NCBI GenBank assembly: GCA_027923505.1
Contig: BROI01000002.1
Location: forward strand, 744,001 to 808,000
DNA length: 64,000 nucleotides
Direction: 5' to 3'
Origin: Mayamaea pseudoterrestris
Lineage: Eukaryota; Bacillariophyta; Bacillariophyceae; Sellaphorales; Sellaphoraceae
Position numbers and translations under genes: made by a program. The notes below the pieces were generated by a model. The model was not told where the DNA came from, searched no databases, and was given only the letters and a program-made list of their open reading frames with translations. This document shows, one piece after another, positions 1 to 9,315 of the stretch; position 1 is the stretch's first letter, and each line of letters begins with the position of its first letter.

Positions 1-3000
1 CTGCCAGCCATGCCATTGCTCCCTTGGCTGTTGCCGGAGGCTTTCACGCCATGCAAGCGGTGTACAATCGACTGGGCGGAAACGATGACAATGTTGATGA
101 CGACCTGCCTGGCATTAACGAATTTATATCGCAATCAAAACACTTGGGCCAGCAAGAAGGCATGACAAATGCAGCTCGATGGAATCAGATGCAGCATGCC
201 TTGAACCAAAGTGCCATGCAAGAGTCGGCGCGAGGCGGTACGGGTTTCTTTGTGCAAAGCAACAAGTAAGTTCGGTTTGGATGACTGCCTGCGTTTTTTA
301 AGCATCATAAATTTCGCTCACGATCAATGTTTCGTCTTCCTTTCGATAGCTATCAAAACGTTTTGCAAAGCATGGCCAAATCTGCAAGTCAGCAGGCTGC
401 CGCATCCGTTGGCAATGCATCGTCGGGTATGGCGTCCGCTGCACTAGCACCAGTTGCCATGTCGATTGCGGTAAAGGTTGTTATCGCGGTAGCAGTAGGT
501 GTTGCAGCAAGTGCTGTTGGAATTACTGCTGGGGTCTTGAGTGGCAGCAAGTCTCCTCTGGCAAAGTTCAAAAACTTGAACAACCCCGGACTTGTATCAA
601 GTCGACCAGATCCAAACAATGGAAACAGTGCGCAACAAGAACTGGAGATACCCGACTCGGAGGAGCTTACATACGGAGCTATTGATTTTGCTAGTATAAA
701 CCCAACAGTGGCGCCGAGTTATAATAACTTCTTTCCTACCGCTACCACTCCAACAAGGATACCCACGTTCGCCACAACATTGAGCCCGGTCAGTTCCACC
801 TTTTCTCCATCGCAAGCAACGACAGGCCCAACAGCTGCAGCATCAGTCATCGGGCAAACGGCCGGTCCCACTAACTTGTCCACGAGTGCACCCTCGGCAG
901 TGGCAACGCTATCGCCTTTAGCGGCACCAACAGCTCCTCCGGTTCCAAGCTTATTTACTACGCCTCCGACGACGGCAACGTTTGAGCCAACGACCGCTAC
1001 AAACTCACCTACGGCTGCTTTGACGACAAACCCAACAATAGTCGCCACCCCGTCTTCCTCTGGAGGTGGAATTCAAACTTCATCACCTGCTGCCATTGTC
1101 CCAACGATTACGACGACAGGGGCCCCGACAGCGACTACGACGAGTGTTCCAGCAAGGGCTACAAACTCTCCGACGCAAGCGACGACCGGGCCAACAGCTG
1201 GAACGACAGATCTTCCAACCTTAATATCACCAGGCCTGGGAAGACCTGGCGTGACTGTAACAGTAGGACCAACTGTTTTATCTACTTCGCTGCCTACCCC
1301 GCTTGTCGCCGCAAGGCCGGGCGTGTCAGTCACATCTGCTCCTTCAGCTATCCCGCTGAGCCAAAATTTTGCACCCGTTAGTACAAGACCTACAGTTGCA
1401 CCATCGGGAGGATTTCCGATTAGTCCAGTAACCATCGCGCCCTCGACTGCCGTTCCTGTTGCGTCTCCGACACCGGTGACATTGGTGCCTTCTGCATCGC
1501 CGCAAACTGGAGCACCTTCCACTGTATCGCCTACGACGGCAACAGAGGCACCGACGGGGCCATTCGTGCCGACACTGGCCCCAGTATTTAGTATATCACC
1601 AGCAACATCACCTGCAGTTACAACAACAGATGTGCCAACAAAAGCTCCGACTTTATCGTTGACAAGATCACCAGCACTGACTTCGACATCACCAGTCGCT
1701 GCTCTGCCTACTCAAGCGCCCGTCTTTTTAATTGTGCCAACAACAGAATCACCCTCGATTACACCTACTAAAACACCTGTCTTTGCCCCAACTCTACCTG
1801 TCGCACCCTCATCAACAAGTTCACCGACGCAAAACCCATTTGAGGTGCCTAGCAAAGCCCCATTACTTTTCTCTTCCCCTATTAGAATTCCTACAGTTTT
1901 GCCGACTGCAAACCCATTCGGCGCACCAAACGCAGCTCCTACCGCATCACCATCAAGAGGTCCCATCAAGAGTCCAACAGATTTCCCACTTGTATCTCCG
2001 ACAAGGGCTCCCAATGCAAATCCCACTTTTTTCCCATCAAAAAACCCAACCACTGATATCACAGCGGCGCCAACTGTAACTCCTACAAAGTCACCTTTTG
2101 GGGAATCTGTCGATGTTCCCACCAAAATCCCATCTGAAGCTCCTGCTACTTCCCCAAACAGCGCTCCTAGCCAGTTGCCTTCAAATCAACCAGTCACGGA
2201 TGCCACAGAGGCACCATCTACACTGCCAAGTAGCACACCCAATGAAATTTCAAGCCAAGTGCCATCTGCGAGTCCAATCAAGGTTGCCACGGAAGTGCCC
2301 TCTTTGTTGCCGAGTGGCACTTCAAACATAGCTCCCTCTGCAAGGCCTTCCCAAACACCAGCTGAAGGTCCAACAGAGGCACCATCTTCGTTGCCAAGCC
2401 GCATACCCATCACAGCTCCCAGCACTTTGCCATCTCAAAATCCTTTTTCGGATGCTATGGCGTCTCCAAGCCAGTTGCCATCTGGAAGTCCAATCAAGGT
2501 TGCCACTGAAGTGCCCTCTTTGTTGCCAAGTGGCACCCCAAACATAGCTCCCTCTGCAAGGCCTTCCCAAACACCAGCTGAAGGCCCAACAGAGGCACCA
2601 TCTTCGTTGCCAAGTAGCACACCGAATGAAATTCCAAGCCAAATGCCGTCTGAGAGTCCAAATAAGGTTGCCACTGAAGTGCCCTCTTTGTTGCCGAGTG
2701 GCATTCAAAACATAGCTCCCTTTGCAAGGCCTTCCCAAACACCAGCTGAAGGTCCATCAGAGGCACCATCTTCGTTGCCAAGCAGCATACCCATCACAGT
2801 TCCTAGCACTTTGCCATCTCAAAATCCTTTTTTGGATGCTATGGCGTCTCCAAGCCGGTTGCCATCTGGAATTCCAATCAAGGTTGCCACTGAAGTGCCC
2901 TCTTTGTTGCCAAGTGGCACCCCAAACACAACTCCCTCTACAAGGCCTTCCCATACGCCAGCTGAGGGTCCAACAGAGGCACCATCTTCATTGCCAAGCA

Positions 3001-5133
3001 GCACACCCATCACAGTTCCCAGCACTTTGCCATCTTACAAACCCTTTGTAGATGGCATGGAGTCTCCAAGTCAATTGCCATCTGGAAGTCCAGCCATGGG
3101 GGCTGCCACTGAAGTGCCATCTTTGTTGCCAAGTGGTTATCCGATCACAGCTTCCTTCGCATTGCCCTCTAGTACACCAGCTGTGGGTCTAGCAGAGGCG
3201 CCATCTTCGTTGCCAAGCAGCACACCCATTACAGTTCCCAGCACTTTGCCATCTTACAAACCCTTTGTAGATGGCATGGAGTCTCCAAGTCAATTGCCAT
3301 CTGGAAGTCCAGCCATGGGGGCTGCCACTGAAATGCCATCTTTGTTGCCAAGTGGTTATCCAATCACAGCTTCCTCTGCATTGCCCTCTAGTACACCAGC
3401 TGTGGGTTTAGCAGAGGCGCCATCTTCGTTGCCAAGCAGCACACCCATTACAGTTCCCAGCACTTTGCCATCTTACAAACCCTTTGTAGATGGCATGGAG
3501 TTTCCAAGTCAATTGCCATCTGGAAGTCCAGCCATGGGGGCTGCCACTGAAGTGCCGTCTTCGTTGCCAAGTGAGTTTCCAATCACAGCTTCCTCCACAT
3601 TGCCTTCTCATACACCAGCTGAGGGTCCAGCAGAGACGCCATCGTCGTTGCCAAGCAGCACACCAATTACAGCACCTACAGGTTCTCCTTCCCAGAGCCC
3701 AGTCAATGATCCCACAAAAATGCCTTCTGAATCACCAACATATGCACCCTTGGCAATTCCTACCCACATGCCTACGAGCGCACCAATTGAAGCCCCTACA
3801 AAAGTAAGTCTACGCTTTGCCGCAGTGTTGTTACCACATATATGTTCTCATAACCATGTTTTCTTTGTGTAGACCCCAACTAACGCGCCAAGCCAAGCTC
3901 CTACGGACAATCCAACAAAGGTATTTAAGTTAAAGCTTTGCCATTGTTGCACTCTCCCAGTTTCACTCATGCTGTCCCATTTCTTTTCACAGGAACCAAC
4001 AAAGGTACCAAGCCAAGCACCTACTGACAATCCCACAAAGGTAAAAGCTTTATAGCTTCTCAATTGTTGCACACTTATTGTTAAGCTTCACACTCCTAAC
4101 GACCTAATTTTGTACACAGAAACCAACAGGTGTACCAAGCAAAGCTCCGACTGCCCAGCCCACAAAGGTAAGTTGGCAAGGCTTGTACATCCTCGCACCT
4201 TGCTAAGTGTTTAATGCTCAGCAGGCACTTGTGTACCTACAGGATCCAACAAAGGTACCAAGCAAAGCTCCAACTGCCAAGCCAACAAAGGTAAGACTGT
4301 CATGGCTTTTTTGTTGCCGCACATTTTTGAGCTTCATATTCTCAGTGACACACACTACTACACAGAAACCAACCAAGAAACCCACCAAGAAACCTAGCAA
4401 AGCTCCTACAAAAAGTCCCACTGCGTCCTCATCTTGTGATGTTCAACGACAGTGCTGGGATGGATATAGACGTTGGGACAATCGCATTTTGTTTTGTAAA
4501 AAGAATGACAGGACTGCCTCATGCATAGAGCCCAAATCCCTTGGAGGCCAACAGAAGGGTGGTTATTGCGGGAGATGTAGAAGTGACCGTAATGATGATT
4601 TTGTCAAAGCGACATTTGGTGATGATACAGAAAACCTTGCAGTTAAGCCAACGCAAGAGCCAGAGACAGCAAACAAGCCAGTGTCAGCAAGTCGCATACG
4701 GTCCACTGACGAGCCAACGGATCCTCCCAGGACCAGAGAGCCCACTGATCCGCCCAGAACAAGAGAGCCCACTGATCCGCCCAGAACAAGAGAGCCAACT
4801 GATCCATTCAGGACCAGAGAGCCAACTGATCCTCCAAGGACACGAGAACCGACTGATCCACCAAGGACTAGGGAGCCAACTGATCCACCCAAAACAAGAG
4901 AGCCAACTAATCCTCCAAGGACACGAGAGCCAACTGATCCACCAAGGACTAGGGAGCCGACTGATCCTCCCAGGACCAGAGAGCCAACTGATCCGCCCAG
5001 AACGAGAGAGCCAACTAACCCTCCAAAAACTGACGAACCGACTAATCCGCCAAGAACCGAAGAACCAACCAATCCTCCAAAAACAGAGGAACCTACGCGA
5101 CAACCAGAGCCTGAAGCGGAGCCAACTGTATAA
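1..5133 (+). CDS. Giant PT-rich single-pass membrane protein, 5' end cut by window (paralog A)
   Basis: Seven exons are visible: 1-265, 350-3803, 3873-3920, 3993-4040, 4120-4167, 4243-4290 and 4366-5133. The 5' end lies outside the window. The order is an acidic cytosolic-type segment; a hydrophobic Ala/Val helix (about nt 430-535) that looks like one membrane span; about 1,000 residues of Thr/Pro/Ser repeats of the APTxxPS and PSxLPS kind; a six-cysteine module (nt 4432-4580, starting SSCDVQRQC); and a 9-residue tail repeat EPTDPPRTR. The exon 1/exon 2 junction is supported by the same junction in the paralog at 9316-13695. PT-rich stalks of this type are common in diatom surface proteins; a cell-surface or wall role is inference. 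Exons 3 to 6 are each exactly 48 bases and phase 0. I cannot assign a named family. Confidence 0.82.
2200..3690 (+). repeat. 216-base (72-residue) coding tandem repeats in paralog A
   Basis: The segment beginning ACACCCATCACAGTTCCCAG recurs at about 3007, 3223 and 3439 with a 216-base period and very few differences. A more diverged version of the period is seen upstream (AATCAAGGTTGCCAC at about 2276, 2492 and 2876), with one shorter step near 2661. The period is a multiple of three, so copy-number change keeps the frame. Each unit carries several PSxLPS steps of the protein stalk. Confidence 0.85.
3804..4365 (+). repeat. Tandem intron/48-base-exon cassettes in paralog A
   Basis: Five introns (3804-3872, 3921-3992, 4041-4119, 4168-4242, 4291-4365; 69 to 79 bases) separate four exons of exactly 48 bases. 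Each exon encodes 16 residues on the pattern xPTxVPSxAPTxxPTK. All exons end AAG before GT and all junctions are phase 0. The introns share pieces (GCTTTGCC or similar followed by TTGTTGC, in introns 1, 2, 3 and 5), so whole exon-intron units appear to have been duplicated. Confidence 0.85.
4705..5095 (+). repeat. 27-base repeats coding EPTDPPRTR
   Basis: About fourteen consecutive 27-base units encode EPTDPPRTR or close variants (NPP, PPK, TDE, TEE forms near the end) at the C terminus of paralog A. The basic/acidic alternation resembles the 18-residue tail repeat of paralog B. Confidence 0.85.
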
Positions 5134-5516
5134 TGATTACGTGAATTCTACAGCTAAAGTTTCACTTAAATATGTAACTATTTGTTTGATTGCATCATAT
5201 TTGAAAGTTTGAAAGTACTGTACCGGCACAAAAAGCAGAGCATGGCTTGATGCAGGGAAACATCCTGGCTGTTTCACGTACCCCCGCTTGAGCTCCGCCA
5301 TTGTCTGAACTGTTTGTTGAGGCTTCTGTTAGTATCTTGGTCGACGGAAGACACCTTCGTTTACCGCATTCATTCGACGCCTCCCGTGCCGCGAATATGT
5401 CGCAGCGAGTATAACGACGACGCACCGCGAGTGTGATAACCGGTACGACGTATTGTACATCGATCGTCGACAACAACATTCTCGCCATGGTGCATGGTGC
5501 ACCGCAACAATAAGCG
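5134..5516. other. Intergenic, 383 bases
   Basis: The gap lies between the stop of PT-rich paralog A and the start of the mTERF-ankyrin gene. It should hold the first gene's 3' end and the second gene's promoter. I see no further gene or repeat. Confidence 0.6.
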
Positions 5517-7264
5517 ATGCAACTGTCTGCCTTTATAATGAAACGGAGACGCGCTCAACTCATTGCTAATATACTCGCAGTCTTCCTGTGGACGCTTGTT
5601 GCGATATCCGAGGCATTTCTGCCATTCAAGGCGTCTGTAAGGTTCGTCGCCTCTACCCAACCATCACTCATTCGATCAGCACGTTTAGTTGCAGCTACTA
5701 GCGATTCAAGCATTCCTGCTTTGCCCGAATCAAAAGCGACAGAGACTGATAATAGACCCCATGAGCAGCGCGCAAAGTGTCCTCGCCCAGCGAGACGATT
5801 GAATCATGCCTTTAAATACCTTTACCGACATGACTGCGATGACCTTGATGATGACATGAATGCCACTAGTTACTTTCTCCAACAAAATTACACAATGACC
5901 GAAATAAATCGCATGAATGCTTCCTTTCCACCACTACTGCAACTTTCCGTCAAGCGACATTTGCATCCCAAGATGCGATTTCTACGCCAAACCATGAAAC
6001 TCCAAAACAATCAACTCGATCAAGTCCCTCCGCAATTCTTTGGGGCGCGTCTCGAGGCTGCCATTGCGCCTCGTCATGCTTTACTCGTTCATTTCAAGCT
6101 GCCTCATGGACAAGACTTGTTGCGGCCGTCGAATGAAGGGGCCCATGGAACTAATAGTTTTGCCAGTTTCTCTTCGACGCTGTTGAATGACTTCTTAATT
6201 TCCTGCCGCGACGCTAAGCGATTCGCAACCCTTTGTCAGTCGTGGCAGCAGCAGAACATGAATACAACTACTGCTGCTGCTGCACCTATATCAGCTCAAC
6301 AAGTCAAGGCGTTTGACGTCTTGTTTGCGCGCGGACTCATGTCGGCGGCACGAAACGAGCACCAAGGTTTGACCTATCTCAACGACGACGAATCGTCAAT
6401 CAACAAGACGACTGCGTCATGGCCGCTGGATTTTGTCAATGTAACGTCGGGCGAGCTCGTTCGCCTCTTGATTTTGCATGGCGCCAATCCGCGGGAGCGT
6501 GACCGACGCGGAGCAACACTTGTCCATTGGGCGGCGGGGACGGGAAATTTGGAAGGTCTCGTGGAGCTGCTTCCTCATGCAGTGACATTTGCTTGCGACA
6601 AGAGTTGTGGCCGACAAAATGGCGGAGTATGGCTGCAATCGGAGCGCGACGGTGCCACGCCACTGCATTGGGCCGTCGCTGGCTGCAATGCACGGCACTT
6701 TGGAACGGGTGGACATGTTGACATTGCCAAATTTCTCCTCTCACAAGTGAGTTTTGACGAGCGACAGCAATACATGGATCAGCGCACCATGGATGGCAAC
6801 TCGGCACTCATGTGGGCGGCGTGGTCGGGTTCGTTCGACTGCGTCAGGCTGCTCGTTGAGCGTGGGGCAAAGGCAGGAGGAACCAACAGGAATGGCTGCA
6901 GCTTGGCGCATTGGGCAACATCAGGTAAATAATTGTAAGTGTACAGTTGCGACTTTCACAATGGGGCTAACGAAATCTTTACTCCTTCCTCAATCCAGGA
7001 GGAAGTCTGGCGGTGTGTCAGTATCTTCATGAGCACACTTGTATTGATTTCTCGGCTCCCAACTCCGGAGGTCACACACCCCTTACTCATGCCGTGGCGT
7101 TCGGACGAGCCGACGTTGTCAAATGGTTACGAGAAAGCGTCCTGGCAGCAGATGTTACAGATGACGCTGCTCTTCGGTTGGCGCAAGACTTTGTTGAATG
7201 GAAAAATGACGATGAAGCTCGTCGGCAAGTGCTGCAGTTGTTCATGGACTCTCCGTCGAATTAA
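5517..7264 (+). CDS. Plastid-targeted mTERF-like protein with C-terminal ankyrin repeats
   Basis: Two exons (5517-6924 and 6999-7264, phase 1 junction giving ATSGGSLAVCQYLHEH) encode 557 residues. The N terminus has a basic start, a hydrophobic core (LIANILAVFLWTLVAI) and the site SEAFLPF, an ASAFAP-like plastid signal. Residues about 90 to 190 contain mTERF-like helical repeats: MTEINRMNASFPPLLQLSV, HPKMRFLRQTM and LDQVPPQFFGARLEAAIAPR. From about residue 295 to the end come five or six ankyrin repeats (GATLVHWAAGTGNLEGLVEL, GATPLHWAVAGCN, GNSALMWAAWSGSFDCVRLL, GHTPLTHAVAFGRADVVKWL). mTERF proteins bind nucleic acid and act in organelle transcription or RNA handling; the ankyrin part should bind a protein. 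The start could instead be the Met at 5538. The mTERF call rests on pattern, not a search. Confidence 0.8.
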
Positions 7265-7312
7265 TTGTTGTGTCAATATAGAAAAAGTTATGATAAAAAA
7301 GAACACTAGTAA

Positions 7313-8971
7313 CTAGCTTTCTTTGTAAATTCGCAAAATGATAGGATCGAAGCATTTCAAAATACCGCGCCGCTCAGCTTCAGCGAGCGGCATGTTGGTG
7401 TCTGTAACTCGGTGCAATGCACTCTCGGTCACAACTAAGAACTCGTTATTCCATCCGGATCCGCACAGATGCGCTGGAAAGTCCGCAAGTATACGCTCAA
7501 TCGTGTCGGTTCTAGCCAGAAAGATGTGCGACGAAGTCAGTGTAACATTGTTACCATCATCCACTGCCATGATTAGCTCAACGAAGAATCGATCCATAAC
7601 ATTCTTGATCCGCTTTGCGTCGCCTGTTGCTTTGCTTTTCATCTGCATTTGTCTCACCTTGACTGCCGCCGCTGATGGCTTTTTGCCTTTGCTCTTTGCG
7701 TCAAGAGCTGTAAATTGTAACATGATGCGATCGTAGACTGGACCTGTTGCGACTTCAAATCCATCCTTTGCACAAGAATTTTTAGTATTTGTAGCTACCT
7801 GTGGACAATCGGCATCAATCGGCATACTTTCGCCGCCAGATTCAGTATTTTCTATTGTAAATGAATCCACTTCTTCCACCGAGGCTGTGGGTGCTTCATT
7901 ATCGGCGTCGTAGACACGAATCACAAGCCGGTCAAATTCGGAAATGAATCCTTGAAAAACAGCTTCATGCAGCCGCTGCAGCGTAGGCAGTCGCCTGTAA
8001 TCAAATGCAATTCCATCGCAGTGTTCCATCAATGCCGGCATGACGCGTCGGCGCACCAATAGTTCCGTTTGCTTGTCTGCAGAAACAGTGAAGGAGGAAG
8101 CAATTCTGCCCATTGTGTCCTGCGGCGAAAAGTAGCGATACTCCTCCTTGACTGCCGATTCGTCATCAATACCATCTAACACCAGGCAGCGAAAATACAA
8201 TCTATCATGTTGTTGCAGTTCCGGCCGTCCAGTGGCGCGGCTTTTGATGAGCATTCGCTGGACTTGCTCAGAAACAGTCTTGCTCTTGCCCTGAGCTTGC
8301 TGGTCCAATTTTTGTATCCGCTCATCCAATTTTCGATTCCGCTCCCGCTCCTTAGCTGTCGCTTTCATTTTGTTTCTCCTTTGCTCCATCTTTGCCGCCG
8401 CCAACGCTTGCTCCGCATCTTGGTGGTCGTCCATGAATCGTTTCGTGACGGCACTCAATACTTGGGACGGCATTTGCGATTGTCCAAGTGGCAAATCATT
8501 GCCAACGAGTTGCACGCGGGTTTGAATATTATCACTTGCGTCCTGAATAATCTGCTGATTGTTGTATTGACGATCGTCGTACTTGTCTTGCGACACGCCA
8601 ATGGCGTCGTGAATGCTCACGTCGTTTGCCAAGATGTAAATTTTGCCGGAAGGAAACCAGCCAGCGTCAAATAAAGTCTTGCTGCGAAGACCCGTCGTCT
8701 CGGCAAACGTACCAAGAGGCCAGTCGGTAACGTCTTTGGGCGGATGCATGGTGCAGTCCCAGATGGAGACGCCGTCATGATCAATCAGCAAGCTCCACAA
8801 GGTGCACGGCGTGCGGTTTTCGCATTCCACAGTGGCCCTCTCAAAGAGCTCCCGCAACGAGGTATCCGCTGGTGAATCATGGCATATTGTAATCAATGAA
8901 TTGTCTTTCCGATTCACTGAGTGAGTAATCAGGGATTTGGAGACAGCAATGGTTATGCGAGAGTCGCCCAT
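7313..8971 (-). CDS. Protein with UBX-like N terminus and two ZFAND1-like ubiquitin-like domains
   Basis: One uninterrupted frame of 552 residues, ending 48 bases from the convergent mTERF-ankyrin gene. Residues about 1 to 115 look like a ubiquitin-fold domain ending SKTLFDAGWFPSGKIYIL, the way UBX-type domains end. A basic, charged helix follows (residues 190 to 245, KMEQRRNKMKATAKERERNR), probably coiled coil. Then come two copies of one module: a lead-in SKATG, a DRLYFRC or DRFFVEL strand, a long strand-helix core, and an ending LVIRVYD or IILRIYK. The lead-in and strand pattern resemble the C-terminal ubiquitin-like domain of ZFAND1, a proteasome/p97 adaptor. No zinc finger is present. 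A link to the ubiquitin-p97 system is inference from these resemblances. Confidence 0.7.
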   Translation of the reverse strand: MGDSRITIAVSKSLITHSVNRKDNSLITICHDSPADTSLRELFERATVECENRTPCTLWSLLIDHDGVSIWDCTMHPPKDVTDWPLGTFAETTGLRSKTLFDAGWFPSGKIYILANDVSIHDAIGVSQDKYDDRQYNNQQIIQDASDNIQTRVQLVGNDLPLGQSQMPSQVLSAVTKRFMDDHQDAEQALAAAKMEQRRNKMKATAKERERNRKLDERIQKLDQQAQGKSKTVSEQVQRMLIKSRATGRPELQQHDRLYFRCLVLDGIDDESAVKEEYRYFSPQDTMGRIASSFTVSADKQTELLVRRRVMPALMEHCDGIAFDYRRLPTLQRLHEAVFQGFISEFDRLVIRVYDADNEAPTASVEEVDSFTIENTESGGESMPIDADCPQVATNTKNSCAKDGFEVATGPVYDRIMLQFTALDAKSKGKKPSAAAVKVRQMQMKSKATGDAKRIKNVMDRFFVELIMAVDDGNNVTLTSSHIFLARTDTIERILADFPAHLCGSGWNNEFLVVTESALHRVTDTNMPLAEAERRGILKCFDPIILRIYKES

Positions 8972-9315
8972 TGTCCATGGTGAGATTCGGTTTGCGGCTC
9001 TCGGCGTCGCCTCGACAAGCGCGAACGTGAGTAACGGACCGACATCTCATACCAATGAAAGGGCATGTTTGTGCCATTGACGTCATCGCACGACGTCAAG
9101 AACCAATTATAATCATTGCCCTACGATGAGGCAATAAGAAATACGCGTTAACGGCGAATTCTACGACTACGTGCAGTCTTTAATGACTCAAGCACGATCG
9201 ATCGCAGTGTCCGCTGGTCGTTGTCCTCGAATGGCCATGGTGGGAAAGAATTTTGCTGCGGTTTTGATTTTGCACTCCAAGACGTTGTTTTGCAAGCAGT
9301 AAATAACAATACACC
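8972..9315. other. Divergent intergenic region, 344 bases
   Basis: This gap separates the starts of two diverging genes (minus-strand ubiquitin-fold protein and plus-strand PT-rich paralog B), so it must carry both promoters. It contains CAACGTCATCGCACGACGTCAAG-like matter, i.e. two GACGTCA/GACGTCAT-like motifs (about 9078-9100) that could be bZIP/CRE sites. No gene is seen. Confidence 0.45.

Noticed and set aside
4563-5072. Long minus-strand frame of repeated GGSVGSLVL residues
   Set aside because: It is the complement of the EPTDPPRTR coding repeat and has only the repeat's shadow composition. The same applies to minus-strand frames under both PT-rich genes, such as 12930-13619 and 1712-2125.
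1-5133. CRISPR-like or minisatellite array
   Set aside because: The repeats are in frame, code for Pro/Thr peptides and lack unique spacers, so they are coding repeats.
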